Positions 11,092 to 22,839 are shown, numbered from the stretch's first letter. The stretch is DNA of 64,000 nt from Apricaphanius iberus (GCA_028564705.1 JAPXFQ010000835.1:248001-312000), one strand, 5' to 3'. Made by a program: numbers and translations. The notes: a model not told the origin generated them from the letters alone.

Positions 11092-12638
11092 CGGCAAAAT
11101 TATTTTTAGACTTTGATATATCCTTTCAATCCTATGAACAGTCAACGTTTCATCTAGTAAGAAAGCAGAGGCTGTGTCCGAATCCAGCGGCTGGATCCTT
11201 CGAAGGACCCGGTCTACTCGGTCTACATGGGCTGGGTCCTTCGTGGACACGGTAGACCGAATGTTAACGGCTGTGAATTTGGACGGTCTAGCCTTCAGTT
11301 GAATTCCCGCCCCCACTTTGCCGAACGTCCTGTCTCCTAGCAACCGCGATCACGCTAAACCAGCTGGTAAAGCAAGAAATATTTCCCAGTATTTTACTCA
11401 CCTTTTTTACTCTAGAGGAACAACAAGTTTTACTGACTGCCATGTTTTATATCTCTGGCTGAGAGGTCATCATATCAAGATCATTTTATTTAATCCAGGT
11501 TACTACTTAAGATAGCTACTGTCATGATAATTTCTGTAATTGAATGACTAGTGATCAAATGTACAAATTTGTAATATTACATTTTTTATATTCATTTTAT
11601 CTGTAAAAAATCTTTGTGAGCTTAAAATTATATATGCCTTTTAGATCAAAACAGCATTTTCTAATTTGATTTTATATATCTATGATTTTTTTTTTACCAA
11701 GCATATTCCAAATTGGCTCTTCCTAAATAAATTGAATTGTTTTTTGTAAACAACCACTGCAACAACAACTAACATTGTGTTTTAACAAAACTGCAGGTCA
11801 TAACACTTTTCTCCACAGCTGCCTCTTGGGATGAGCTTGAAGATGAAGCTGCTGGAGGTCTGTGGGGCTCTCTGGTTGGAAAAACATAAGCAGCCTGTAA
11901 ACCCTGATGATGGATGCAGTGGAAAGCATGACGAAGCTGCCCTAAACTCTCTCTGCAGACCAACCTGTATGATGTTCCCCTCGTCAACCAGAAAATATTA
12001 AAAAATATCTGTATTCAACTGATCCAGCAACACTGCCCGTTTGTTCTAATTAAGCTTAAATAGGTCATTTATATAGATATAAATAACTGCAAAAAAACTT
12101 ATCCTAATGCCAATATGTTGTTATTTTAAACTGTTCAACGTAAGCTTCTTTAAAAACACTAATACAACTTTTAATGAAATGACTTCATGATATTTAACAT
12201 TTTTAGAAATTCATTTATTCACAACCATCGAACACCTAAATAAAAAATTTGACAAAAACATGAAAGAAAAAGAAAAAAAGTCCATCCATTCGGTCCCTGC
12301 TCTCCTCTCCAGTCTCCCTTTGCTGCTTCATATCCTAAACAAGAAGACAATAAACACAGTTTACAAAAAGAGCAACACAACAACATTTATGAAATCTATA
12401 TTTGTTAAAGTGATCAGTCATAAATTATGTTATTTGCGCTTTTGCAAATATACATACAGTAGGTTTATTTTTTTCTCTAAATTTTTTTTTCCGGCAAGGG
12501 ATTAATTTCTCCTGCAGATACAACTCCTCCTGAATTTTCCTCATTAGATAGAAAATAAATACCAGAGGAACGTGACAACTGTATTGATTTAAGAATGCAG
12601 AACTATAGTTTTCACAGCAGATCACAGGTTCTGTGTTG

Positions 12639-14020
12639 TACCACAGGGTTCAGTGCTTGGGCCGATTCTCTTTACTATATATATGCTTCCTATTGGTAAA
12701 ATAATTAGGCAGCATGGGATAAATTTCCATAGTTACGCAGATGATACACAGCTATATCTATCCATAAATCCTGATGAATCCAATCAGTTAGGTAGACTAC
12801 AGGCATGTCTGGAAGACATAAAAACTTGGATGACTCTAAACTTCTTGCTTCTAAATTCTGATAAAACAGAAGTTGTCGTCTTTGGACCAGAAGCTCTGAA
12901 AAAGAAACTACTTAGTCAGCCCCTTCACCTGGACGGCATTAAATTAGCCTCCAGTAATAAAGCAAAAAACCTCGGTGTCATTTTTGACCAAGATATGTCA
13001 TTTAGATCTTACATTAAAGAAGTCTCTAGGATTTCCTTTTTTCACCTTAGGAATATTGCAAAAATTAGAACCATCCTGTCCAGGAATGATGCTGAAAAAC
13101 TAGTCCATGCCTTGTTACTTCAAGGCTGGATTACTGTAACTGTCTATTATCAGGTAGTCCACAGAATACAATTAAAAGTCTTCAGTTAGTTCAAAATGCT
13201 GCTGCTAGGATTCTGATGAATATTAAAAGAAGAGATCACATTTCCCCTGTTTTAGCTTCTCTTCACTGGCTCCCAGTAAAATCTAGAATAGAATTCAAGA
13301 TCCTCCTTCTGACATATAAAGCTCTTAATAATCTAGCTCCATCATACATAAGAGACCTGATTGTTCCATATGTTCCTAACAGAGACCTTCGCTCTCAGAC
13401 TGCAGGTTTACTGGTAGTTCCTAGGATTTCTAAAAGTAGAATGGGTGGCAGATCTTTCAGCTATCAGGCTCCCCTCCTATGGAACCGGCTCCCAGGGTTG
13501 GTTCGTGAAGCAGACAATTTGTCTATCTTTAAAACTAGGCTAAAAACTTTCCTCTTTGACAAAGCTTACAGTTAGAGATATGTTTATAGGTAGTTAGAGT
13601 CAGGTCAGACAGGTAGATAGGAAGAGACAGGTTAATGTTAGTAGTCAGGCAGAGTGTCAAAAGTTAGGAAGAGATAGGAAGAGGTAGAGTAGCTAGGTAG
13701 AGATAGATTAATGTAAGCCAGGTAAAGATCCGGAGCCGGTCGCGGCTTACCGCCGCGGAAGAAATGCGCCCCACGGGGGCCAGCCTGCGCCGGAGAGAGG
13801 TCCCTCAAGGGGATCCTCCCGCACAGTGTGGCCGCCCATTACCTGCCGGGTTGAATCCCCCGGGCAGACTGTGCGGACCCCACCCGTTTATCTCTTAAAC
13901 GTTTCTCGCCCTTTCTACACTAAACATTGTATTGTAATAACTCTTTTTGTAAAGTGCCTTGAGATGACATCTGTTGTGAAATGGCGCTATATAAATAAAC
14001 TGAATTGAATTGAATTGAAT
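12639..14020 (+). mobile_element. 5'-truncated L2/Maui-type LINE inserted in transposon X
   Basis: Begins inside the RT domain at the VPQGSVLGP codons and ends with the (TGAAT)n tail. Copy 2 of X reads straight from ...TGTTGT to ATGAGGCTC at the equivalent site, so the limits of this insertion are known to within a few bases. No long target duplication is seen, which is usual for L2. The 3' UTR includes a GC-rich stretch at 13730-13880. Confidence 0.9.
12640..13575 (+). pseudogene. L2 LINE reverse transcriptase, C-terminal half (frameshifted)
   Basis: Reads [17 protein letters not shown], then [12 protein letters not shown] (catalytic YADD intact), then [17 protein letters not shown] and [12 protein letters not shown], then [19 protein letters not shown] and [10 protein letters not shown] before the stop. 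This is the palm/thumb and C-terminal part of a CR1/L2-group reverse transcriptase. The frame shifts near 13115-13130 ([15 protein letters not shown] where the LDYCNS block is expected) and is recovered at about 13190. Fingers, endonuclease and ORF1 are absent through 5' truncation. Not functional. Confidence 0.88.
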
Positions 14021-14265
14021 ATGAGGCTCAATACGAGTCCTCTGAGCATAAACTGTGTAACTGGATTTAATCTTCAACCTCCAAGCCACCGTGCCCCGAT
14101 TTTTACTCGGTAAAGAGGTAATAATTTCTCCTAAGAGGAGTTGACTTTTTACTTAATTTACCAAAGCAGAAAGTGGCTGCGTAAAGATGAAGAAACTTTT
14201 ACACTACCATACAAGCTCGTTTACGAGCGATGCTTTACAAAAAAATATTAAAATACATGTCTAAG

Positions 14266-15600
14266 CCTTGGCTATTGCCGTTAAAAAAAACGTTCAAAAT
14301 GTGATTTTTTTTTTTTTGGTTTGCTGTGTTGTGTGAAATATGCTAGTTTAAATAAAAATGGAAGAAAAAAAAGTTATAGCTTCACAGTTTCATTTATTAT
14401 TAATGGTAGATGACCATTATTAGTCACAGGTAAATCACATCTGTGAATCACACGTTGATTCAGAGTAGAGCTGTAATCTGGCTTTAAAAGTTGGAGACTG
14501 ACTGGATGAAAATTGCGCAAGTGGACAAACTGTTTAAAAAAACAAACAAAAAACTATCAGGTTTTTAAGTGGTTGGGAAAAAACTGTAATTTATAAATAT
14601 TACCCCGGCTACAAAGACTCATATGTCTATATAGTACTTTCCTGCAGGACTACGAATCCATGCGTTAGAAAAACTGACACCTGTTTTCAATTTACTGGAC
14701 AAATGTTTGAAACACCGGTCAAAAGGATCTGTTACCTGAAACTTAAAATTATAAATGAATAAGAATAATTTCAAGGCATGTTGATTTATAACGTGTTTTT
14801 TTTTTGTCTGCAGCTATATGAAGCTTTAACCACTTGATTCTGTTGCGTAAAAGTCTGTCTCGCCTGTATGAGTCTCTGTGTGCGCTCTCACCGCTTGCTC
14901 TAGATTTCAGGAGATTTTGTCTGACTTGTGGCCATCAGGGAGCTGCTATATAAATGCAGGAGACTTCTGCAACTTGAAACTTGGGATAATAGTGCATTTA
15001 CACTTCAGTATTTTCTGTGAGAGCGCAACGCAGCAGTCGAAGCATGTTTTCTGTTTTGATCTGAGAGGAGTGGGTCTTCCACATCGTGACACATGCAGTG
15101 TGCCTGCAACATCTTAACAGGTATTGTCGGAATAATGTTAGTGGCCCACTGCAGCACTTTATTACAGTATAAATGATCGCGCTGAGATGATCAGCTGACC
15201 ACTAAAGCCCGTCCTGAGACCGTGGACAATGATAGAAATTAAGCCCGAACCTGGCCAGGTTCCCTAACCCTATGAAACCCAAAAAGTAGGCTAATTGCCT
15301 ACAGTACTGTCATACGTTTCACATTACAGAGCACTCTTATGCTATAAAACTACTGTATCTGGGTATAAGACTACAGTGGTAGGCTATTTGAACCCTGAGT
15401 TTCTGAGTTACATTCCAACTTAGGCTACATACAAACCAGCAAACCATTGAGGAACAGATAGGGGAACATTTTTTAATGACATTTATATAGGCTACCCTGA
15501 GTCTGATACATCAATAAATCATTAACATTAAAATCACTGCTCCTCCCCGTGGACAAAAGAGGCATTGCAGCTGGTTTTCACTCAGGCTCCTTGGGGGCGA
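14266..15600. other. Unassigned; possible 5' part of the hAT element
   Basis: No domain. Contains CTATATAAATGCAGG at about 14947 (TATA-like) and AACAGGTATTG at 15116 (splice-donor-like), which would suit an untranslated leader of the hAT transposase downstream, but this is inference. No left hAT end was found. Confidence 0.3.
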
Positions 15601-15739
15601 GGCCTCACTGAAGACGTCATAGCGGGGGATTACATTACCACCACGGACCTGTCAGGGACCTTTGACGGATCAGGCACGTACCAGTCAAGGGCCAGTCAAG
15701 GACCAATCATGGAAACATTAGAACTTTTAAACTGCTACT

Positions 15740-17260
15740 ACTGTAGATAAGCTCATAATGGAAATGATTGCCACAGATATTCTGCCTTACGCTGTTGTGG
15801 AGGGAGTAGGATTTAAACGACTGATTGCAAAATTGGAGGAAAGATATTCACTGAAAAATGAAAAATACTTTCGCACAAATTTGATGGACGAAACATTCCA
15901 AAAGCTTCTTTGGCCTGACAATGCTGGAACCCTTGCATTCACTACAGACTGCAGGTCTGGAGCTGGTGAAGCCCTAATGATTTTAAAGGCTCACTTTATT
16001 GACAAAAACTGGCAGCGAAACCAGCTTGTGCTGAATGTAAAGACAATGTTTGGGTCACACACAGGAGAATATGTAAGTGAAACCTTCCTTAATCTATTAA
16101 AAGAGTGGAACATTGAACATGAGAGAGTGCAGCTGGTACTGAGGGACAATGGAGCCAACATGATTAAAGGCATGAGGCTTGCTGAGATGCCTGGACTGAG
16201 CTGTACTGCTCTAACACTGCAACTGGTCATAAATGACGGCTTAAATGCAGAGCGACCTGTAGGGGACATGCTGGCAAAATTTAGAAGGATTGCCACTCAT
16301 TAGAGTCATTCAACACTCGCACAGCAGCGCCTCACCAGTATTCAGAGAGAGATGGGTGTTCCTCTTCACTCGATTATTCAATCAGTACCAACAAGATGGA
16401 ACTCCGTGTTGCAAATGATTGAGAGAATGGTGGAGCAGAAGAGGGCTGTTACTGCCTATTCGAGTGACCATGGGCATGGTGTTTGTCCGACACCAAATGA
16501 GTGGGACTTGGCTGGAAAAGTAGTGGAAACCCTCACACCCTTAGAAGAGGTAACCCTTGAACTGAGCAAAGCAGACTCCTCTGCCTCCTGCATTCATCCC
16601 TCAGTAGGTATTTTGAAGAGTATTTTGCAAGCAGAGGGACCACATACAGCTGGCATTCAGACAGCAAGAAAAGCTATGCTCCAGAGATAGATAGATAGGA
16701 TAGATTTGGCAAGCTAAATGAGACCAGAGAAGTGGTTCTTGCTTGTCTCCTTGATCCCAGATACAAGCACCGACCCCTAGATCAAAAGGCACTCAGTAAT
16801 GCTAAAAGGTGGCTACAAGAAGAAACACAGAGTCAGAAATTGGAAGAAACAAAATTAGCCACTGCAACAGAAGAGGAGGAAAACCCAAAACGAAGGAGAG
16901 TAGGCACAACAAGTTTGATTGACTGCCTGTTTGATAACATGCTTGCAACTTCAACAAGTGAGGAAGAAGAGTCAGCACATAACATTCATCAGGAACTGGA
17001 AAGGTACATGAGGGAGGCTGTCATTGACAGCAAAAAAAGCTGTCCGTTAGAATGGATGGCGAAATAACAGCAGTCGTTTCAAGAGACTGGCACAACTTGC
17101 TTGGAAGTATCTCTGTTGTCTGCCCTCTTCTGTCCCAAGCGAAAGAGTTTTCAGACCAGTTGGGAACATTTATGATGACAAACGAAGGTCTCTAAAAGGA
17201 GAAAATGCTGAAAAGTTGTGCTTTCTGCATTACAATTTACCCCAGTTGGACTGGACTTAA
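15740..17260 (+). pseudogene. hAT-family transposase, BED finger missing, several breaks
   Basis: hAT transposases cut and paste elements with 8-bp target duplications. Three frames in series carry the family pattern: FKRLIAKLEERYSL; FTTDC (first catalytic Asp, residue 64 of the first frame); LVLRDNGANMIKG (second Asp, residue 130); then VPTRWNSVLQMIERM, LACLLDPRYKHR, and a C-terminal dimerisation block with YLCCLPSSVPSERVF and RRSLKGENAEKL up to the stop at 17258-17260. Breaks: stop at 16301-16303, stop plus a GATA run at 16688-16705, stop at 17065-17067. No BED zinc finger is visible upstream. Related to the ZBED-type domesticated hAT group, but clearly dead here. Confidence 0.8.
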
Positions 17261-17811
17261 GCACTGTGCAGACTAGAATTTTGTTCGGTTTAATTTTGCT
17301 TTTGTAAAAGTTATTGTGAAACACTCTACAGGTGGATATATGATTAAACATACTTAAGTGCTCCGGTTGATGTGTGTTTTAATACAGCTTTTTTATTGTT
17401 CTTATTTATGTTTCCTATGTGAAATTATTTCCAGTCCAGAATGAGTGTGTTTACTAAGTGAACTTACATAAAGTGTTACTGTAACAAAGCACAAGTATTG
17501 TGTTTTTATTTTTTAAATACTGTATTTGATTTATTTTTGTTATCGTTCTTAAGTTATAATTTACAAACATTTGTGGAAACCACAGCCTACAAGAAAAAAA
17601 TCTAATGTTAGATTGATGCTCAGGTGGTGTTTCAGTGTTCTCTGTTTTCTAAATCTTTTCTAAATAAATATTTTTTGCATTATTAGGAATCCACAGTGAA
17701 TTATTAAGGCTGTTCTTTGGTGTGTAATAGACCAGGGAGAAACATGTGAGTATGAATATGGGCAGGGAAAGCAGGGTTTAAACTTGAGGTAAGGTTTGGG
17801 GGGTTTTTTCC

Positions 17812-17912
17812 GGAGGGGAATTTATCGGCCATTATATCGGCTATCGGCCTTTGCTATTGTTTTATATCGGTATCGGTATTGGACCCCAAAAATCCATATG
17901 GGTTGGGCCCTA
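17812..17912 (+). mobile_element. Right terminus of the hAT element, in L1 sequence
   Basis: Subterminal TATCGG repeats lead to an end reading GGTTGGGCCCTA. The next bases, AAGATAAC then CCCCC, continue as L1 ORF2 (compare GAAGATAAACCCCC at 31355), so the hAT had inserted in an L1. The left end and left L1 flank are missing. Confidence 0.5.
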
Positions 17913-18504
17913 AAGATAACCCCCCCGTATCATCTTAAAAACACTGCAGAAGTCCAAAGATAAAGGAGATCTAGACCTTCCAAACTTTCGTCATTACTTC
18001 TTAGCCAACAGGCTCCAATACACATCAAGATGGTTAAAACACAGTTCTCTCGATGAGTCCTGGATAGCTGTTGAACAGACACTATGCAATAAGATAAAAC
18101 TTTCAGATCTACCATTTATTAGCTCAAATATAAAACAAAATGAATGTTTTAAAAGTATTAGTATCAGCTCCTCTCTGACAGCTTGGTGGGAATCTCTTAA
18201 AATGACAGAGACCTTACTAGTCCCATGCAGGCGTACACCCATCTGGAATAACCCGGACATCTTACAAAAAAAATGAATGATCCATTTTCCAAACTGGAGT
18301 CGTAAAGGAATTGAGTCTATGCAATTAGTTCACATTGCCTTATGCATCGCTAAGAAAAATATCCTCTTGAACTGGAAAAATAAAAATACTCTGAATATTA
18401 ATCAATATAGAGATCTCCTTCTGGTTTACATTGGTCTAGAAACGGCTTATTCCTCCACATTAGATCAATCTTTATGGTCTCCCTTGATCAGGTCCATCAC
18501 CTAG
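17913..18504 (+). pseudogene. L1 (Tx1-like) ORF2, C-terminal part
   Basis: Reads LKTLQKSKDKGDLDLPNFR, LANRLQYTSRWLKHSSLDE, CRRTPIWNNPDILQKK, then after an in-frame TGA MIHFPNWSRKGIESMQL. This is the region after the RT of fish L1 ORF2; the same segment appears at 31370 and (distal part) 56973. The TGA after ILQKK also occurs at the same codon in the minus-strand copy at 19.1 kb. It is cut on the left by the hAT end. Confidence 0.82.
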
Positions 18505-18845
18505 TGGGGTCGGGCCCTTGATTTTGTTCTGTGGGACACGGTTGCCGATGTGGAGCTTAAGGGTTGGTGGCGTCTGCAAGGGGTCCTCGGGGTTGGGTCC
18601 GCTTGCGGTCGGGGCGGTAGGTGCCGTGGCTCTCACCTGGGGTGGGACTTTGGGGGCTTTGTGTGGTGACTCCTAGCGGCTGCATGCGGCACCTTAGAGG
18701 GGTCGCCTGGCGGACACGGGTTACTGGCGCTGTGCTGCTCTGGGGGGGGTCTGGGCTCGGCCTGGGGCTCTGGGGCGCCGTGCCCTCCGGCCTGTGGTCT
18801 TGGCCGGGGCTTGGCCGGCTGGGTTGGTGCTGTGGTCCTATTTTG
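18505..18845 (+). other. G-rich, likely L1 3' UTR
   Basis: About 340 bp directly after the L1 ORF2 remnant with strong G-over-C skew on the plus strand and many GGG runs (GGGGTGGGACTTTGGGGG, TGGGGGGGGTCTGGG). Fish Tx1-like L1s commonly have such G-rich 3' UTRs. Frames here are low-complexity (Gly/Leu/Trp-rich) and not genes. Confidence 0.5.
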
Positions 18846-18854
18846 AAATACGAA

Positions 18855-19200
18855 GGTCTATTGATTCATCGATTATATTTAATGTTTTGTATATATTTTA
18901 GATAGCCGTTTGGGAGGGTTAAGATTAAGAAAGTCTAAAACTTTTCCTGGAATTTGTAATTCAACTGTATTGATCTTACATTTATTTTTTATATTTGATT
19001 TAATTTGTTGATATTCTAAGAATTTATTCTCTTTAATCCCGTGGTGTGTAACCAGTGTATTGAATGGGATAAAGTCTGTTCCATCAAATATGTGCTCCAG
19101 GTATTCAATTCCTTTACAACTCCAGTTTGGAAAATTGATCATTCATTTTTTTTGTAAGATGTCTGGGTTGTTCCAGATGGGTGTACATGGGTTCACAAAA
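18855..19200 (-). pseudogene. L1 (Tx1-like) ORF2, C-terminal end, opposite strand
   Basis: On the minus strand: CTPIWNNPDILQKK, the shared TGA, then MINFPNWSCKGIEYLEHIF, GTDFIPFNTLVTHHGIKEN and, to the end, VLDFLNLNPPKRLS. It overlaps the plus-strand L1 tail at 18230-18330 in content and carries more C-terminal sequence. The two L1 tails converge, meeting near 18850. Confidence 0.78.
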
Positions 19201-19994
19201 GCATTTTTTGAGTATATACTGTAAGGGGTAAAAGCTGCAGCTGGGTAAAAGCGTGGACTGGGTGGCAACAACTGGAAAATGCCAGTATTCTGATGGTGAT
19301 AGCTTGCAGCAACATTTTGGAAAAAAAGAACTATGAACAAGTTCTTTTTTGAAACTATGAACTTAGTTTTTAAAAATGTGAATTATGAACTGTGACCTGA
19401 GCTAGTTCATTTAAAAATGTCTGAACTGATCTTTGAACTACTTTAAATAAAAACTGATTTTTCCCAACACTGCGCAGTTCAGTAACTAACCTTCCTGTCC
19501 AGGTCGCACTTTGGTATTTGGACACATTCCTCCCTTTCCTTTCAGACTGGACTTTTGATCGCCGTTGGGAACGCTTGGACGGAGAATGATCTTAAGGTAG
19601 GATCAACCTGTTTATTTTATCCTCCTCTTTATGTGTTTATGCAGAGATAAGTTAGAATAATTTAGATAGCATTTTATAGAGTTTGTCTGATGTGAATATA
19701 GAAACCAATGTTTATACATTGATGTTGTTGAACGCATGTTTTGCAAACTGTGGAATTTGCTGAGTGTTTTAAACTAGATACCTTTATTTTCTTTTCTTGT
19801 TCTTGTTATTCTCTTTTTTGCATTCTATCACTTTTACACAGTATGCCCATGGTTGAATATCCGTATGATACTTGTTAGTTCCTCAGCAAAATGTAGCAAA
19901 CCTTGGCACCCCTACTTGCTGAATCATAATAATTTTTTTGTTTAAATTAATCAGAACAAGCCCTTAGCTTTCCACCCTGCAGAGAAGCTAACCC
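19200..19994. other. Unassigned sequence left of the solo LTR
   Basis: No supported gene. A run at 19320-19440 repeats AACTATGAAC-like words (degenerate short tandem). CTTAAGGTAGGATC at 19590 resembles a splice donor but no matching exon could be recognised. Confidence 0.3.
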
Positions 19995-20734
19995 TGTGGG
20001 ATCCTGTGTCTGTGTGGGTGTGTCACCTTCATTCTGCAGGTTGCATCAGGGCTGATGTGTTCCCAGCTGTGCCTGGTTGTTCCATCAAGGAGGAGCTTTA
20101 TAAGGAGTGCGATGACCTATAGCAGACGCCAGACGGTTATACGTCCTGAGTGGTAATCAGTTCTACGTCCAGCATCCCATTCAAGCTACTCTTAGTGTTG
20201 TTTCCTCACCTTTGACTTTTTCCCTCCTCGCAGTTCCGCTGAGTCCCCGCGTTTGGTCCCCAGCAAGCTGCTGCGCTGCCTAGGTTGTCTGCGTCTCTCT
20301 GGTGCTCCGTCAGTCTCCCACGCAGCAGTCTCAGGAAAGCTCCGACCTTCCCCCCTGGGTTCCTTCGGCTCTTCCCCTGCCTGCTCACCCTCTGTTTCCC
20401 TTAGAAGGAAGGGAACGTTCAGGATCTCACCCGCACAGCTCTGTTCCAACCTCCGCCACGGACCGGAATCACCAACCCCCTCCTGACAGCTGATTCCCCT
20501 TCAGCTTGCAAGTAAGAGCTCCCCCACACTCACACCCAGCAATATTCACGTTCCCAAGTTTGTCTCACTCACCAGTCCAAAACCCCATCCAGGAACGAGC
20601 TCCCCAGAGTTGCGGAACTACTCCCGGTGCCGGATCCCCTCTCTGCCAGTCACCTTTCAATAAAAGTTTGCTTAACTGTTCCTCTGTGTTTGGGTCAAGT
20701 GTGTGCGCTCTAGAGTCACTCGGCAATCATGACA
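19995..20734 (+). mobile_element. Solo LTR of a retrotransposon
   Basis: 740 bp starting TGTGGGATCC and ending ATCATGACA, flanked on both sides by AACCC (19990-19994 and 20735-20739), a 5-bp target duplication. It has a TATA-like CTTTATAAGG (20097), a long C/T-rich transcribed part and CAATAAAAG as a poly(A) signal (20657) ahead of the R/U5-like end. A second member of the family (similar layout and same ATCATGACA end) lies at 36246-36884. No internal gag/pol is attached, as after LTR-LTR recombination. Family (gypsy or ERV) not determined. Confidence 0.65.
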
Positions 20735-20739
20735 AACCC

Positions 20740-21243
20740 TTAACCCAGACAGCACCAACGTGGTGCCCATGGGCATTTCTAAAATTTGCCAAAAATTAAA
20801 ATGCAATGAGATATTAATTGATATGAAGTGTAGCATGTTGAAATGTGTCTGTGTCCTGTCTTAAATCATTATTAATTGTGAGCAATTAACATGTGATCAG
20901 ACATAGCATATAAGCATAGAATTATTGTTGCTATTATATAACTAAAGCTAAGCAATACAACTATTGAAACGTGTATAATGTACAGGTTGCCCTTCATATT
21001 CAAGTAGCTCTCAGTTTCAAAAAGGTTGGGGACCCCTGGCCTAAACCCTTCTTGCTGAACCACACACACACAGTGTTGTCTTGCTAGTAGTAGTGAGGAA
21101 CTTCATTGAGTTCCATTGATTTTAGTAACTATATTATGCCTAACTAGGGCTATACCGAAAATATACCCATTTAGAAATGTATGAGTGTTACTGATGTCAT
21201 TTTGCCTGTGCCAGTAAATTAAGTAATTAAAAAAAATGAAAAG
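20740..21243. other. AT-rich sequence with a hAT-like terminus near 21041
   Basis: GGTTGGGGACCCCTG at about 21026-21040 resembles the inverted end of CAGGGGTCCCCAACC-type hAT elements seen in many vertebrates. The partner end was not found, so this is a partial copy at best. Otherwise no content recognised. Confidence 0.35.
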
Positions 21244-22835
21244 ATGTGTTTCACTTTAGAAGTCAAATCAAACTTTATTTATAAAGCGCTTTTCAAACCA
21301 AAGCTTCTCAAAGTGCTTTACAGATTTAAAATGACCCCACAACCCCCCCCCCATCCCGCCCCTTTAAAACCAAAAATAAAATCATCATTACAAGTAGATC
21401 CCCCCTCCCAACCCAACCTACCTGCCACACACTTAAAAGCTACAATGAAAAAAAACACAAAAACAACAACAGCGGGCTGAGTACAGATGAGCCAGGAAAC
21501 GCCATCATGGATCCATCTGCATCGGCAGGAGCAGATCAGCAGCAGCAGCCAAGGCTCCGACCCAGGGCACCCAGAGGAGGCTGGTACCTCCACCCAAGCA
21601 CTACCTGGAGAGCACCCATGCAGCTACAGCTTACCACTGCCCCCGAGGCAGAGAGGTCCCTCAGAGGAAACCCTGGAAGGAATAATAAAATAAGTTAAAA
21701 TATAATATAAACACTAGATAATCAGATTAAGTAGTAAAAAAAAATGTTAAAACTGATGTTTTAAATTATCAAGTGTAAAACAATGATAAAATATGACCAA
21801 AATAAAAATGCAAAGCAGATTAACAATAAATAATAATAGTTAAAAGCTAAACTAAAAATTAAATCAGGTAAAACATGCGGACCGATTAAACATATGTTAA
21901 TAAATAATTATCAGTTAAACGCTAAACGAAAAATTAAATCAGGTAAAACATGCGGAATGATTAAACATATATTAATGAATAATAATCAGTTAAAAGCTCT
22001 GTTAAAAAGGTGAGTCGTGATCCTGCTCTTAAAAAAATGAACGTTCTCTGCGGTCCTAAGGTCTTCTGGCAGCCTGTTCCAGAGATGAGGGCCGTAATAA
22101 TGGAAAGACGCCTCACCATGAGGATGATAAGGAGACGGCTGCTTGAGGAGTGCAGAGATCGCAAGGGTTATATGGTAAAAGCATTTCTGAAAGATAAGAA
22201 GGCCCAAGACCATTAAGACAATTAAAAACCATTAAAAGAATCTTAAAATCAATCCTAAAACATACGGGGAGCCAATGCAGTGATTCTAAGACCGGTGTAA
22301 TGAGCTCCTTCCTCCTGGTCTTCATCAGGACACGAGCTGCTGAATTTGTAAAAGCTGTAAACCTGAGGTAGTCTTTTTGGGAAGACCAGAAATCATTACA
22401 GTAATCTTTTCTACTGGTGATTAAAGGTGGCAGGACAAAAAAAACATCTGAAGGGAGCAATTCATCATAGTTAAAATCTCATCTCTAAGTGACCCATACA
22501 ATTGCTTAAAAAACCGTGTGGGAATCGGGTCCAAAACCCTTGTGGTCGGCCTCACTGAGGAGAAAACAGCAGGGGCTTCTGCACTCAGCCATATCTCCGA
22601 TAAAAATAAGCACGGAAGATTATGATCTAAAATCAAGTTTTAATCAGCAGCGAGCAAACATTTAAAAGAGCAATATTAATATTGGTTGGAGATGGTGCTC
22701 CTGCTCCTTTAAGAAATGAGGGATGAATTTGGGTTTTGCGGAGGAGATGAGCAGCTAAGATCTCACGAGAGCTGTGCTTAAGTAAACATGGCGGCATACT
22801 GGTAAAATAAACAAACGATGTCAGGTAAAACAAGC
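21244..22835 (-). mobile_element. CR1/L2-group LINE, rearranged, with 3' tail at left
   Basis: Read leftward: an endonuclease start (NINIALLNVCSLLIKT, then LFLSEIWL), an abrupt join to the linker before RT (FSSVRPTTRVLDPIPTRFF), another join to the RT C-terminus (ITSRKDYCNDF, TRRKELITPVLESLHWLPV, FHYYGPHLWNRLPEDLR), then a 3' UTR and the tail TTTATAAATAAAGTTTGATT. Endonuclease core and RT catalytic domain are deleted, so it is a multiply deleted copy. The RT C-terminus is in two overlapping frames. A different lineage from the TGAAT-tailed L2 copies. Confidence 0.75.
21839..21988 (-). repeat. Two 75-bp tandem units in the LINE 3' UTR
   Basis: Units 21839-21913 and 21914-21988 share AAATCAGGTAAAACATGCGG, then GATTAAACATAT and ATCAGTTAAA. 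A local duplication in the UTR of the minus-strand LINE; no function implied. Confidence 0.8.
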
Positions 22836-22839
22836 CAAT

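Larger units (their letters stand above)
11170..14265 (+). mobile_element. DNA transposon X, copy 1 (longer, split by an L2)
   Basis: Starts with a 37-bp end (11170-11206; GGCTGTGTCCGAATCCAGCG...) identical to one terminal repeat of the complete copy at 34034-35503, which lies in the opposite orientation. Similarity continues through 11520, resumes at about 12160-12638, and again at 14021-14265; the 12639-14020 gap is an L2 insertion. About 570 bp at 11570-12160 is present here and missing from copy 2, so copy 2 is an internal-deletion form or copy 1 has gained sequence. The distal end was not found: similarity stops at about 14265. Open frames shared by both copies (11318-11515, 12260-12505) encode nothing recognisable. 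Confidence 0.62.

Noticed and set aside
14266..15740. Left terminus of the hAT element
   Set aside because: No TAGGGCCCAACC-like end or AAGATAAC duplication could be found by reading the interval.
18621..18905. Gly/Leu/Trp-rich plus-strand ORF
   Set aside because: Low-complexity translation of a G-rich LINE UTR, with no domain.
19540..19600. Host exon ending CTTAAG before GTAGGATC
   Set aside because: Too short, with no homologous protein and no acceptor-defined start that I can support.
20192..20493. Overlapping ORFs on both strands
   Set aside because: They lie in the C/T-rich body of a solo LTR; frames in opposite directions arise from composition.
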